DNA from: Volvox africanus
Taxonomy: Eukaryota; Chlorophyta; Chlorophyceae; Chlamydomonadales; Volvocaceae
Direction: 5' to 3'
NCBI GenBank assembly: GCA_030268105.1
Contig: BSDZ01000004.1
Location: 3,769,001-3,833,000 of the forward strand
DNA: 64,000 nucleotides
The notes under the pieces are model-generated. The model did not search any database. It saw only the letters and a program-made list of their open reading frames with translations, and was not told the DNA's origin. The translations under genes and the position numbers were made by a program. Positions 41,534 to 53,200 of this stretch are shown one piece after another (the first letter of the stretch is position 1; each line of letters starts with the position of its first letter).

Positions 41534-43008
41534 GGACGGGAGCAGTCACAGCTGCCAGTGCAACAGGGGGCGACGGAGGGACCTGTGATGGCGTCGGCAG
41601 CGTTGGTAACCATAACGGTAGCAGCAAACTAGAGTCAATGTGGTTACGGCGGCAGACGGAGCAGCGGTGCAGCTCTAGCAGTTTCGTGGTGCTGGCGTCG
41701 TACCAACATTGCATCTCGCTCCTGGAGAGTGTTGGTAGGTTTGTATCGTTGTAAGGGATTACTGGTCAGAGAGATAGCTGGCCCACGAAGGGGTCCGTCG
41801 TTCTCTGTGCTCGGCCTCTTCAGAGCAGTCCTCTCTTGCTGTGCGTCATCGTTACATTCTGGCGGGCTCCTGCGATTGCCTCAGTAGCATTGACTAGGAT
41901 GAGGTGTCGAACGCGTAGCCTCGGATACGCAACATGCGGGTAAAGGGTTTGCATGTAAAAGTGGGGCAGGTCAATGAGTGCGGCATGGATGATGGGTTGT
42001 AGCAGATGGAGACATGATAGATTATCATGGCTGCTGGTATAGCTGCTCGTCCGTAGGGACCCGGCTGGGAAGCCGGGAAGCTGCCGGATTATTGAGTATA
42101 TGAAGAGGACATCGGCTACGACGGATTGCATTTAGAATAAAGGAATGGACAGATGCTTTGTCTCTGCGTGGCCCCTAGTGCACCGTATGCTGGCTCGGGC
42201 ATATTGGTATACGCCTAATTCAACATACATGCCTACTGCGGCGTCACGCAATAGAGTTTGAGGGTGGATTTTGGGTGTTGGGTGAATGGTTAGGCGACAA
42301 CGACTTAGGTTAACGACTTAGTTGCGCATGCAACCATGCATGCGTTTGCATGCACATTCGGCGGGGAATGTACAAAATGTGCGCGAAGCGCCTGGGGGAG
42401 CCCTGCGTTAGGCCGCTATAGGGTTTCCCGGGCGCTATTTCGGTGTAAATGTGACAGACCTGCGAGTGTGCACCTCTCGGCTCCCCCGATCTTGTCCTGT
42501 TCACGAGAAGCAAGTGTATCTTGGTATCTCACTTAGGGGCACAACAATACTGGTGGTCTTGCAAAATTGTAACTGGTGTCGTCTGGTGTCAAGAAGGTTT
42601 CATTCAAGAAGCCTTACGCATTCATGCCTATTGATGCGCCTTGCGAGTGCAGGGAAAGGAAAAAGCCGCCGATGTAGCAGTGCGAAAGTCACGCAGGGCC
42701 GTGTGACTTCACCTTGCTGGGCAAGTTGGGTGGGCATTACCCGTATCCCGAAAAGATAAGCTCCTAATGTCTCCGCACCTCAAATATGCACGTCGTATTG
42801 CTCAATTCTGGTTTAGGATTAAATGTTTGCCATCTGCTTGGACTTAGGGGATCTGAATGCTAACCAGACACCCGTTCACCCCAAAATGGTTCCGCGCTAG
42901 GTGAATAACGGCAACGAGCAACCGCCACCCACGACGGCTCAACACGGAAGGTGGTGTCGGAAAGAATATAGCGTTATTCTCATTCCCGGTCCCTAAGAAT
43001 ACATTGAA
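41534..43008. other. Intergenic region after ARGC
   Basis: Begins with the ARGC 3' UTR (TGTAA at 41750). The rest, to the next start codon at 43009, has only short unconvincing ORFs on both strands and no recognisable RNA gene. Confidence 0.45.
41750..41754 (+). terminator. TGTAA polyadenylation signal, ARGC
   Basis: TGTAA lies 217 bp past the ARGC stop codon, a typical distance for the green-algal signal. Confidence 0.5.
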
Positions 43009-46000
43009 ATGGCCAGGGCTCGGGAGCCCTGGTTTGATTACTTATTACGAAACAAGGCAGTTCGCACTTTCCTGAACAACTATGCCGAACCGGACTGGCA
43101 GGAGGTCTCAAAGCTTACAATAATATATGGTATTATTAATTTGGGCTTTTGGGATGGAAAAGCTATCGTCCCACTCGAGAAGTTACGGGACATAGTTGCG
43201 AACAGCGCCAGGGCGGTTACTGTCCAAAAGGCTATCCCTAGCCTCAATGACCAGCTCGAAGGCTTACGCATGCAACTTGATGATGTGGTCCTGGATATCC
43301 AAAAGGGCGAGGTGGGCACATTGTCAACGCAGTCAAACCGGTCCCGCTGGCTTTCAAACCCCAGGCTGAATCCACGATTGATCATCGCTTGTTTTTGTAT
43401 GCAGCGAGAACAGCCATCAAAGCTTCAAATTCCTCACAGAGATGCTGTTGAGGCAGGTGCGGGGTATCGATTCTATTATTAACTAACAGTAACGCAACAC
43501 CGTCAACTTCACATGTGTATACAATTTGCAGTTCCGGACGTACCTACGCTACCTTCGGGCCAGGCAAGCGATCAACAGAGGGCCGACGTAGCTGCGGCCA
43601 ACGTATCTCTGCGGCACGCAGAGAAATGGCTCCGCTACAAAGGTGCGGTAAATGGTGCCGTGTGTCTCGTGGGATGTGTGTAAGATAGGACCCATCAACG
43701 GTTGTAATTCGTCAGCGACACGGATGTTGCGTCTAGTTAAGCGGAGCCAACGGGTCGGTGGTGCATCACCCTCTTTCCTAATCCTCCCTGCGTTTGACGT
43801 GCGTCTTGATGGCCGAGCCAGGTCACGGTCTAGCCATCGATCCTCAGGACATGCCAGCCAAGGTGTTGGACCGAGCAGCTGCGGCCGAGGTGGCGCAGCG
43901 AGCCCTCAGTCCCGGTGGCCTCCCCGCGTCTGGGTGGCGCACCGGAGACCGCAGCCGCACGTACTCGCCGCCCGGCAAGAAGCGTAGCCCAGTCATGCCA
44001 GGTGTGCAGCGGTGGCGCACCGGGGCGAGGTGTCTTCTTCCTGGCTTTCTCGTCTTGCCATTATGGGGCGATGGACCGGAGAGTTAGTCTGTCCGCCCAA
44101 GGAGGTCAGGCCGTCCTTGGGTCTTTCTGCATCGGCCCCATCTCGATGCTGCTGATCTTGAAAATAGCGGGAGCAGATGGCGAAGCGTTGTAATGCACAC
44201 TAGGATGTGACGTTGGAGACCCCACGCATATTGAATTCGTGAGGCAGGATAAACCACTATGACGCGTATTAGGACCCAAATCTTCAATACATGACTTACT
44301 ATAGATAGCAACGGATGTTTGGAAACCCATTGGTGTGCACCTGGTTCCAAAACGTTCCCCTCTGTCATCGGCAAGGTCTCCGTATCAGCGGCTCCTCGCG
44401 CTGCCGTCCTCTGGACACCTCTTCCCGCAGGTGACGGCTTACAAGGAGCTGAATATCCCTCTTGGTGGGGTGACGGGGAGGATTGGTGCAGCGGCAACAG
44501 TAGCGTTGGCGGTGCAAATGCACAGGCATCGCCGGGGCGCGATGGTGTCCGCACGCGATCTGCACCACGCCAGGGACGGCGGCCGACACGCCTAGCCTAT
44601 TCAGTGCAGCTTGAGCCGCAGGCATCCCAGGGTCAGGTACGCACGAGGGGCGATTGGCGGACCCGCGCGCTTCAGGTCCATCCATATTTGTTCTCTGTGT
44701 AGATTAAGGGTTTGTAGCGCAGGTTTGGCTTGGTCCTGGCCCGGTAAACTGCTGTTCAGTTAAATGCAGGGCCTTTGCCTTCCACAAATAGGGTGAAGTA
44801 TTGGCAGGCTCATATTTTCTGCACGACCCGACGACTTCCGCAGCCCATCTGGAAGAACGACCTGGTGACATCACGTTACGTTGATGTACCTAGCAGTGGA
44901 TACGGGCGTGCAACGTCACCGCCACGTGCGCCGCAGCACTACATGCCTCCCCCGCCGTTGCCGCAGCCCAGCTACGGTTTCGCTCCAGGACCGTACCCCA
45001 TGGTGGGAGTACCGAACGTACAGCCAGGCGTGTCGGGCCCTTTCCAAGCGCCGTATGGTCAGGAAAATCCGTACAGAAGTGGCGGTCCAGGTCCCCAACT
45101 GTATATGGTACAGCCCACAGGGGCTGTCGCCCCCGTGAATGGCCCCGCTGAGGCGGCTGCTATGTGGGATCCGCCGCCCCAGCCGATGCGTCAGCAGGCA
45201 GACCAACGACAGCAGCAGCAGCAACAACAAGGCAGTGGTACTGACAGGCCTGCGTGGAAGGTAGGGACACGCATGGTAATTGCGGATGGGCAGGTGGGAT
45301 TTTAGGACTCCGAAGCACCCGGCTGCAGTTATATATAACGAGTTAGTGTCCACGGTAATGCATCGCTTGCTTGATAGGCCTTAGAGCAACTGCAGGTTGC
45401 TTAATGATAGGATACTGCTTTGTGCCATGCCTTGGGCTCATTATATTCCTCTGAACCGTATTTTATTCTTTGTTGCGCCCTCCCGTGAACTGGTGTATCC
45501 ACGGCGTTGCTGATGCCGTCGCCACCCTCAAGCCCATCCGCACGGCCAAGATCACTTCCCGCATCCGAGACCAGGTGCAGGCGGACCGGTTAGCTGCACG
45601 CGCGCGCCGTGAGGCCAGGCAGAGAGCGGCGGAGGCGGCAGTGGCCCCTCCGCGGCTTCGCTCGCAACAACCACAGGTGACTGATGGAGTTGTCTGGGTA
45701 TAAGAACGGGGGAAGGTTTGGGTACTACTGCGTTTGGGTCTTCCTGGATGCGTCACATAAGCGCGACGTCCTGGGTTGTCGCAGGCGCGCCATCGGTACC
45801 GTGAGTCCCTACACATACACAGTGGCCTTGTCAGCGGATCTGAAGGGTCCTATCATGGTCAGAAGGACCATGGAAGCCAAACCACCAGACGCTTTAGCCA
45901 TTGAAGAATGAACGAGTAACGAAGCCTCTGCATTTTACACCCGGCCTTCTCAGGGCGGCTGGTCTCCAAACGCCTCCCTGAAGTCTCCCTCCGGGCCCGC

Positions 46001-48537
46001 CGAGGTCGCCAATAGCCTGGCGTCTAACCCCTTCATGGCTTGGTTCATCACTCCGCCCCAAGCGCAGCAACAGGATCCGCAGCCGCAGCATCAGCAGGTG
46101 CAAGTGCAGCGTCCGACGACTCCCAAGTCGCAGCAACAAGGACAGCAGCAATCACAGCAAGTGCCATGGGGCGAGCCGCTGTATGCCGGAGCAGAGCCGC
46201 AGCATGGTCCTGAGCAGCGTGGACCATCAGCACCAGGTACTGACGGGGCGACGTCCTCGTCTTTCCAGTCGTGGCCAACAACGCCACGGCATGGGCCGTC
46301 GCCAGGGCCAGCGGCATCAGCAGGAGGAATGGCAGTGCCGCCAGGAGACGCCTCACTTACTTTCTACCCACGTGTACCCGCCGCTGGAATTCCTGGGGGC
46401 CAGCTCCAGATCGGCGCCGCCTATCCAGCCGTGACATCAGCAACGGCCTCTTTAGCACCGCCATCGTACAACCCGTACGGTGGTCGCCAGTACAGGGATC
46501 CAGGGCTGTACCAGACGCGGCGTGTGGCCTGGGCTGACAGCCCCCAGACACAGCCTTCGAGTACACCTAACTGGCTTAGCAGCCCCACTGCATGGGAACG
46601 TCCCTGGCCGCGGAACCAAGCACCCAGCCAACACCAGCAATCACCCCAGCCGCCCCCAAATCAGCCGCAGCGATCGCTGGCGGGGCAATGGCTGGCAGGA
46701 CAGCCAGCTGCGTGGAGTGCGATGGTAACCGGTAACACTATGGCTGCAGGCGCAGGTTACGGCTGGGGCGGCCAGATCGGCTCGTTGGGTGCGGGGTTAG
46801 GCCCATGGACTCTGACGAACCAACCGGCACAGGCCAGCCCGCGCGCTGAGGCGCTCAAGGTAAGGGGGACCATCGCGACAAACTGGGCGTGGGGTGATAT
46901 AATTCATTGACCGCTATGGGCAAATAGTACATGGGAGGAATTCACGGAGGCGCGTAAAGTTGCCGCCCTGCGGCAGGGTGCCTGAGTGCCCTGACCACAA
47001 GGGATCTTTGGCAGCCGTAAGGGATCTGACACGGTACGCATGCAGTTGGATGCTTAGTCATGTACGTAAGGGATTACCATTAACTTGCTGCGGAATTGCT
47101 TTGGCACGAAGCAGAGTTGCAGCTTGTTGTCTGCCCGGATAACCAGGGGACAGCAGGCTGAACCCTGCTTGTTGGGTTTTGGTTTTAGAATCCCTCGCCC
47201 ATCGAGCACTCACGTTTACGCGGGTAACGGTTGGACGCATCTTGGATTTTTGCGTACGGAAAACGAGTCCGAGGCTTTTGGGAACATGTGGTTCACGCGA
47301 CTTGCGAAGCCTCAATCCTTGTGAAGTACGTTTGGGTTCAATGTACAATCTCCCTTTACCCCTACCTTCTGCAGAGCGTGCGGCCGGAGGTGGTAAAATG
47401 GTCCAAGTCGTGGGTCGGAGATTTCGGGCATCTGGACGGCAAGCGGTACGACCGGCGCTTGAGTAGCAGTTGCATGGCACAATTTTTCTGCACGGCGTCC
47501 AGACCAAATAGACAGGACGTTACAGTAGGATCTGCAGTCGTAGAAAACCGCGAACACGGGGTGATCTGCTGTAGCGCTTTCCTCTGCCCTTGGCAAAAAT
47601 CAAATCCCAACAAATCACTTAAGTCCTGGGGTTGTATACCGCTGCACTCCGTGTTGCCGTTGCTCGGGTGGTTTATGGTCCGCTTTGCCGAAATTCCTTC
47701 CACCTCTTCAGCAACTAATTCCTATAATTACTCATGCGAACTCACGGCTGCAGGTTCCCTCCATCTGAGCCGGTCAAGTATGGCGCGGGACGGATGCCCA
47801 CAATATCCGATGATAACAAGGCCTGCGGGAGCAGCGACGGTGTCAGCCTTGCCGCAGATGGCGCAGCTGCATCGTGTCCTACAGCCACTTCAGAAGATGG
47901 ACAGGTCGATAAAGTTCGTTCTGCGGATGCTTCCGGCGGCGGTGCCCTCGGCGGCTCAACCTCTGCCAGTGTCGCCCTGTACGAAGGTGCTTCCAACGGC
48001 GGCGCTGTCTCCATTGGCGCCAGGCCCGCTGAGCAGCCTTGGCGGTATCCACCTCCTGAGCACTTGCAGGGCTTAGCGCCAGCCCTGGCCGCAGCTGATG
48101 CCCTGCTAGCCGCGGCGGCTTCGTCCAATGAGGGCCGGGGGCTATACGGCGCTGAGAGCGCTATCGCGGCCAGGGCAGCTAGCGGCCAGGGCAGTCAGCA
48201 AAGCGGCTCGCTGGGAGGTCACCTGCCGGGTGAGAGGGCATGGGAGATGGCTGTAAGGACCGCAGGCTCAGACAGGGCCGGCAGCGGGGCCACCAGTTCA
48301 GGGTATGGGGCCGCTGGAGTTGCTGCGCAGGAACGGGCTTGGAGTCGAGTTCTTGGGCAGGTTTCCAGATTGGCCAATATGTCTGAATTAGAAATCAACA
48401 GCAGCATGCGGCCGTCCGCCGAAGAGGAGGGTGCGGCGGAGCAGCAGGGTGGGCCGGACATTTCGTTGAGTACCGGGGGTGTCAAATGGGATTTCGACAA
48501 GATCGTTGGAAGCCCAAAAGGTTTGACTTACCAATAG
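43009..48537 (+). CDS. Unrecognised 1,013-aa protein with Gln/Pro-rich middle
   Basis: Nine exons: 43009-43311, 43564-43642, 43822-44001, 44431-44636, 44844-45260, 45581-45676, 45954-46859, 47375-47445, 47754-48537. They total 3,042 nt with all phases consistent from ATG to TAG. I do not recognise the family. Residues 1-100 look globular and helical (EPWFDYLLRNKAVRTFLNNY, LTIIYGIINLGFWDGKAIVP, then an amphipathic helix). Residues about 230-700 are disordered and rich in Pro, Gln, Gly, Ser and Tyr, with an eight-residue Gln run near 45,220. A short Arg/Ala helix is encoded by 45581-45676. Exon 8 (SVRPEVVKWSKSWVGDFGHL) and the C-terminus (VKWDFDKIVGSPKGLTYQ) look conserved and Trp-rich. An open frame upstream of 45581 (IRTAKITSRIRDQVQ) suggests exon 6 may begin earlier. 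The layout suggests a scaffold or RNA/cytoskeleton-binding protein, but no function can be assigned. Confidence 0.7.
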
Positions 48538-50264
48538 GCATATACCGTCAGGTGGTGATTGATTCGGCCCTTTGTGACGACGGCTGCTATCCTGCAACAT
48601 GATACCCAACGAGACGCTGCGATAAACGATAGGCGGTCATTATATAGTAGTGAGGCCTGTCCGAATGACAATTTAAATGTTGCCTGTATAGAGAGAAGCG
48701 TGCGAGTGGTGCGAGAGGGGTCTCATAACAGGTGTGGTGTGAGGTGTGCAATGACATGCTGGGTTTTTATATGTATGGTATATAATTACATCACCGCAAT
48801 TGCTAATCCTTATATTTGTGGAGCTTTTTCCAATTAGTGCCAACCAGGCCGTATGCAGCAACGCGGCTGTGCGAATCAGGGGAGGGTCTCCAATGGGTAC
48901 TCCAGGAAGCTGTATCCTTTTGATTGAGCGGTCGGAAAACTGTAAGTACACGGACGGCTGGTATTCGGGGAAGCAGTTGCCAGAGTCTCGTAATTACTTT
49001 GACAGCAGCGGCACATGTGCAGACAGGGCATCAGCTTCAACGATCACTGTGCGTCCTGGTGAAGGGCAGCAGCGTGAAACTCGGGAACCATGATTGGGCG
49101 AGTGGAAGGAAGACCGGATACGTTGAGCATTTTAGAATACGCCTTCCATCATCCTTCTGCAGGCCCTACCACCCCTACCCGTCCCCCCGGGACACACGCA
49201 CGCACGCACAACACAGTGCCGCCGAGCACCGGTGGTTATCTTAGCGCTACGCAATGCCTACCAACGTCATTCAGCATAACCTTTACCAACACAATCACGC
49301 ACATAAGCACATTCGACAACAGTTCTAAGTCCAAAGCGACGAACATCTCGGTGCAGCCACGCCTCTCTCACCGCCTGGCATCACTAGTTCATTGGGCGCC
49401 CAGGGCCACGCTTTGCAGTCACCCCGGAAGGGTAACTGATCTCCAATCGTGCATCCCCAGTGCAAATCTCCAAACGTACATCCCCACGTGTGAACGTTCA
49501 TTCCTTTTCTAATTATATAATGACCTTAAGATTAAGAGAACGGTCCCCTTCATGGTCTGCCCTGGTCCCATTGTTGCCTTCATTGCCGAGCCCCTTCCAT
49601 CGCAACCTATGTATTTAGATTCGCCTGAAAACGATTGTAGTCGCAGGTGTGTTTTGTAAAGCAGGTACACCACCAATACTGTCCAGTTGCACTGCAGTTC
49701 TCAAAGGGTGCCATGAATCCTGGGCATCCATGCGGCATGGAGCAGCCCGAAATCCGATTCTCTGAGGTCCCGCCGATGGGTCGCCCGCAAGGTACGGTGT
49801 CGATTCATATCATAGAGATGTGGATGGGCATTCAATCTACGAGACATAAATCGCCCAGACATTGAATCATAACCAGGAGGCCCTAAGACCATTCCCCATT
49901 CCTGGAAGAGCCACTTGTGCGCGCGGTATGTAAGGGAAAGGGCTTCCACGATCACCATCAGGCTGTCCGCCGTCACGATGGATGCGCATCAACAGCAGCA
50001 GCAGGACACGTGCCATAACAACGCACACGCATGCTTGCAGCTGCGGTACGTCGGTATGTCATAACGATGTCAGAGACTTTAGCCGGCTACCCACCTGGCA
50101 CGACGGCCCAAAGGATAGAGGCTGTCCCCAACCTTCCCCTTTGTCCTTAAGTCCTCCTGAACACCCCCTCCCCGCACCCGGGCCTAATGCTCATTAGGTA
50201 TGAGGTCCCTCGTTCCTCAAGCCGTTAAGATATGGCATCACTCTGCATGCGGAGCTCGCAGCCC
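48538..50264. other. Convergent intergenic region
   Basis: Lies between the 3' ends of the Gln/Pro-rich gene (+) and the EF-hand gene (-). It holds TGTAA at 48941-48945, a CACG/CACA repeat near 49193-49215, and no protein-like ORF. Most of it is presumably 3' UTR or spacer. Confidence 0.45.
48941..48945 (+). terminator. TGTAA polyadenylation signal, Gln/Pro-rich gene
   Basis: TGTAA lies 404 bp past the stop codon of the preceding + strand gene. Weak evidence alone. Confidence 0.35.
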
Positions 50265-53200
50265 CTAGCTGGACTCTTGTGATGCAGCAGGCACCGTCAC
50301 CTCCGTTAGCTCTGCGATCACCAACGGCGCTGGCACGGAAGCCGATGGCACCAGAAGGTTGGGAGTACTGCCAGTCCCCGACGGAACGGGCAAAGACATC
50401 TGCGGAGACGTGAGCCGCAGCGACCCCTGTGGTGATGTCATCCGTTGCTGTTGCTGCCGCGGCGCAGAGGTGGGACGGGAGCCAGGCGACTTGGGTGAGT
50501 CCCGGGCAGACCTCGAACCAGAGGCAGGGCGGCCTGGGGAACCGGGTCTCAGCGCAGAGGGCGGCCTCAACGCAGATGATGGGCGCTTTCCGCTTGCGGA
50601 TCCCGCCCCCCTGGCCCCGGAAAGGTTTGGCGCCAGAGTGCGGCTTTGGTCGAAGGCTGTGGCCCCGCCAGCGCCAACGGCTGTCCCCAGCGCAGATGGT
50701 GGAGTCAGGGTACCCGCGCCGGAGCCGGTATTATGGCGCATTGCGGCGAAGGGCGGCGTTCGGGCAATGGTAGCGCGACGGCGTGCAGCCACAGCAGCGG
50801 CGGTGGCGCGGCGCCACATGCGCGCATGGAAGGGCACGCCGCGGTGGGTGTTGAGATGTGGCAAGAGGGGCGAAGGGGGCAGGGACAGGTGCAGGCGATC
50901 GTGGAGGGCGCAGCACCGCACAGCCACGCGCGCGAGCCAGCGCCTGTGGACGGTGTGGATATGAGGCCGAAGGTAGGGGAAGGATAAGACTTGCTGGCAC
51001 ACGAGTGCTCGACTCAACGAAGAAAGAACGGTAATAAAGCAGACGGGTAACCAGGAAGTTGGAAAAACGCAATCATCTGTTGCTGGGCAGAACCTGGATA
51101 AGGTTTTATTAAATTGATGATTACAACGACGCAGACGAGGCAGAGTTGGCGCGCGGCTAATGGGACCGGTGGTCCACCCTTCGCTTTCCCGCAATACTGA
51201 CCTCTCCCGGTGCTTTCATCTTCCCAACCTCTACTCCTCTGTACCTTCTTTCCTCCAAATTTGTAACCCAAGGCCTCCATTACGCATCAGAACCTCTCGG
51301 ATACCGTCCCACGATACACACCGTCTGCATACCCAGACAAGGACACAAATCCTCTCTCCCGCCCCCAGCTCGTTCATGCCATGAACGAATGCCATGCCAA
51401 CTAGTTGCCTGCCAAAAGGCTCTTACTTGCTTGAATCTTTAAATCTTTATAACAATGTTTTAACCTCATCCAACAAATAAACCTGCAAAGGATTATATTA
51501 GTTATCTTGAATCCAAATGGCAAGCTAAGACTCAGATTCTGAGTCTTCAGGAAAGCTATAGAATTATAGTATTACGGCACTGATTATTATCAATACAATC
51601 GTTCATGGCATGGAGACATATCCAGGTGTTATAAATGTCTACGGTGAGGTTTCAGCATCTATTGATCAATCAATATTGTATGTATTAATTATAGAGCTTA
51701 TTTTACGTTTTTTGCATACCGTCTAGATTTTTTTAAAACCCTTGGTCTATTTTTGATCTTTACATCATTGGAATAGCTCTTGTTCCCTCCCAAATGCATT
51801 TAGTGCTTTAAGAGCCGCACGAGCCTTGCGTGCTCCTCGTTTAATTTCAAAATTCCCTAAGTTTAGGAAAGTGCTTGTATAGGGCTTTAGGGGTTAAATC
51901 AATCAAAAATGTAAAAAAACTTACTTGTATCCAGCAGGAAGCGCCTCCACATCCGCTGAATCCAGCCCGCCGAGAGATTCAAGTTCATCCACTTCTGCAC
52001 CCACCACCCAGATGCTGTCCGCCGGGCCATAAAGCAGCCGCACTGCAGCCGTGAGGCGTTCTAACAATTCTTCAAGCTCCAGTGGTGGGCCGTCTAGGGT
52101 GGGGCGCAAAGGGAAGGGCACACGCATCGGGTTGATGGCAGAAGATGGACCTGGATTCGGGAGCATGAAAGGTGAATGCGAATGTGAAACGTGCCCGTGT
52201 GCCATCAACCCATTCCACATCCCACCATCCTCAACCAGATACTCACGTTTACACGAAATGACCACTACCAATACCTCCATAATTACTAAAGGAGCCACCC
52301 GTAAGGTCCTGAGGAATAGGCACCTACGTGCGAACGACCGAACTCTCTTTCCCGCCCGGAGCGCTGTGGAGCTGTGGATGGAGTTGGCTTAGGTGACCCC
52401 GGCTGGCACTTACTATGAGGCCCCCCCGTCAGGTTATCCGCCGTGAGAAGTGATGAAAACTTGTCCGCCTTCTTCACCAGCAGCAGTCGCAACATGGTGC
52501 ACAGCGCAGCGGCGCGACGGGGCCCGTCGCGGCCATCTCCATGGGAGCCGCCCATGTCGCCATCCAGTAATGCAGCCTGGTCAGCGGGTGAATGGGGCAG
52601 GAAATTCGGCGAAATGTGCGATCAGCCAGCAGGGCGAGGCAGGGCGGAATGAGAGTGGGATGGCAAGTGGGATGGCAAGTGGCCCAAAAACGGCGGCCGA
52701 ACGCAAAGGCTGACGGAAGTCAAGATTACGGTAGACAAGTTTAGTTTTTTGCTGATGGCGGCTGTGCACGAGTAATGCACGGATAAAAAGCGACTTCCCG
52801 ACTGCGTCAAGAGAATGGAACGCCTTGCACCCTACTCATATCCCCATTACAATAAGCTTACTGCGAAACGTACCTTTCCAAATGCTCGGGACAAATGGGG
52901 CGTTTAATCTACCCCAGACCGCTTCGATTCCTTTCCCTCACGCGTGAGGCATGTGTACATACACACGTACCCACACGCGCACATCCGCGGCCTGATTCTT
53001 GTTTCCAGGAATAGCACGTCCATAAACATAATTTGTGATTCCCTTGTACAGTAAAAGACTCACTCAGGGGACCGACCCACCTGCTGCTTGAGCTGCTGCT
53101 CGGCCAGTGCGCCGGCCTCCGCAAAGAAGCCCTCAAGCGTCTCCCCGTGATGGGTCCAGTGCCTGGTCACAAGCACCGACAGCAGCCGCCGGGAGGCCTC

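Noticed and set aside
50359..50964. 201-aa + strand ORF
   Set aside because: Antisense to the last exon of the EF-hand gene, which joins its neighbours in phase.
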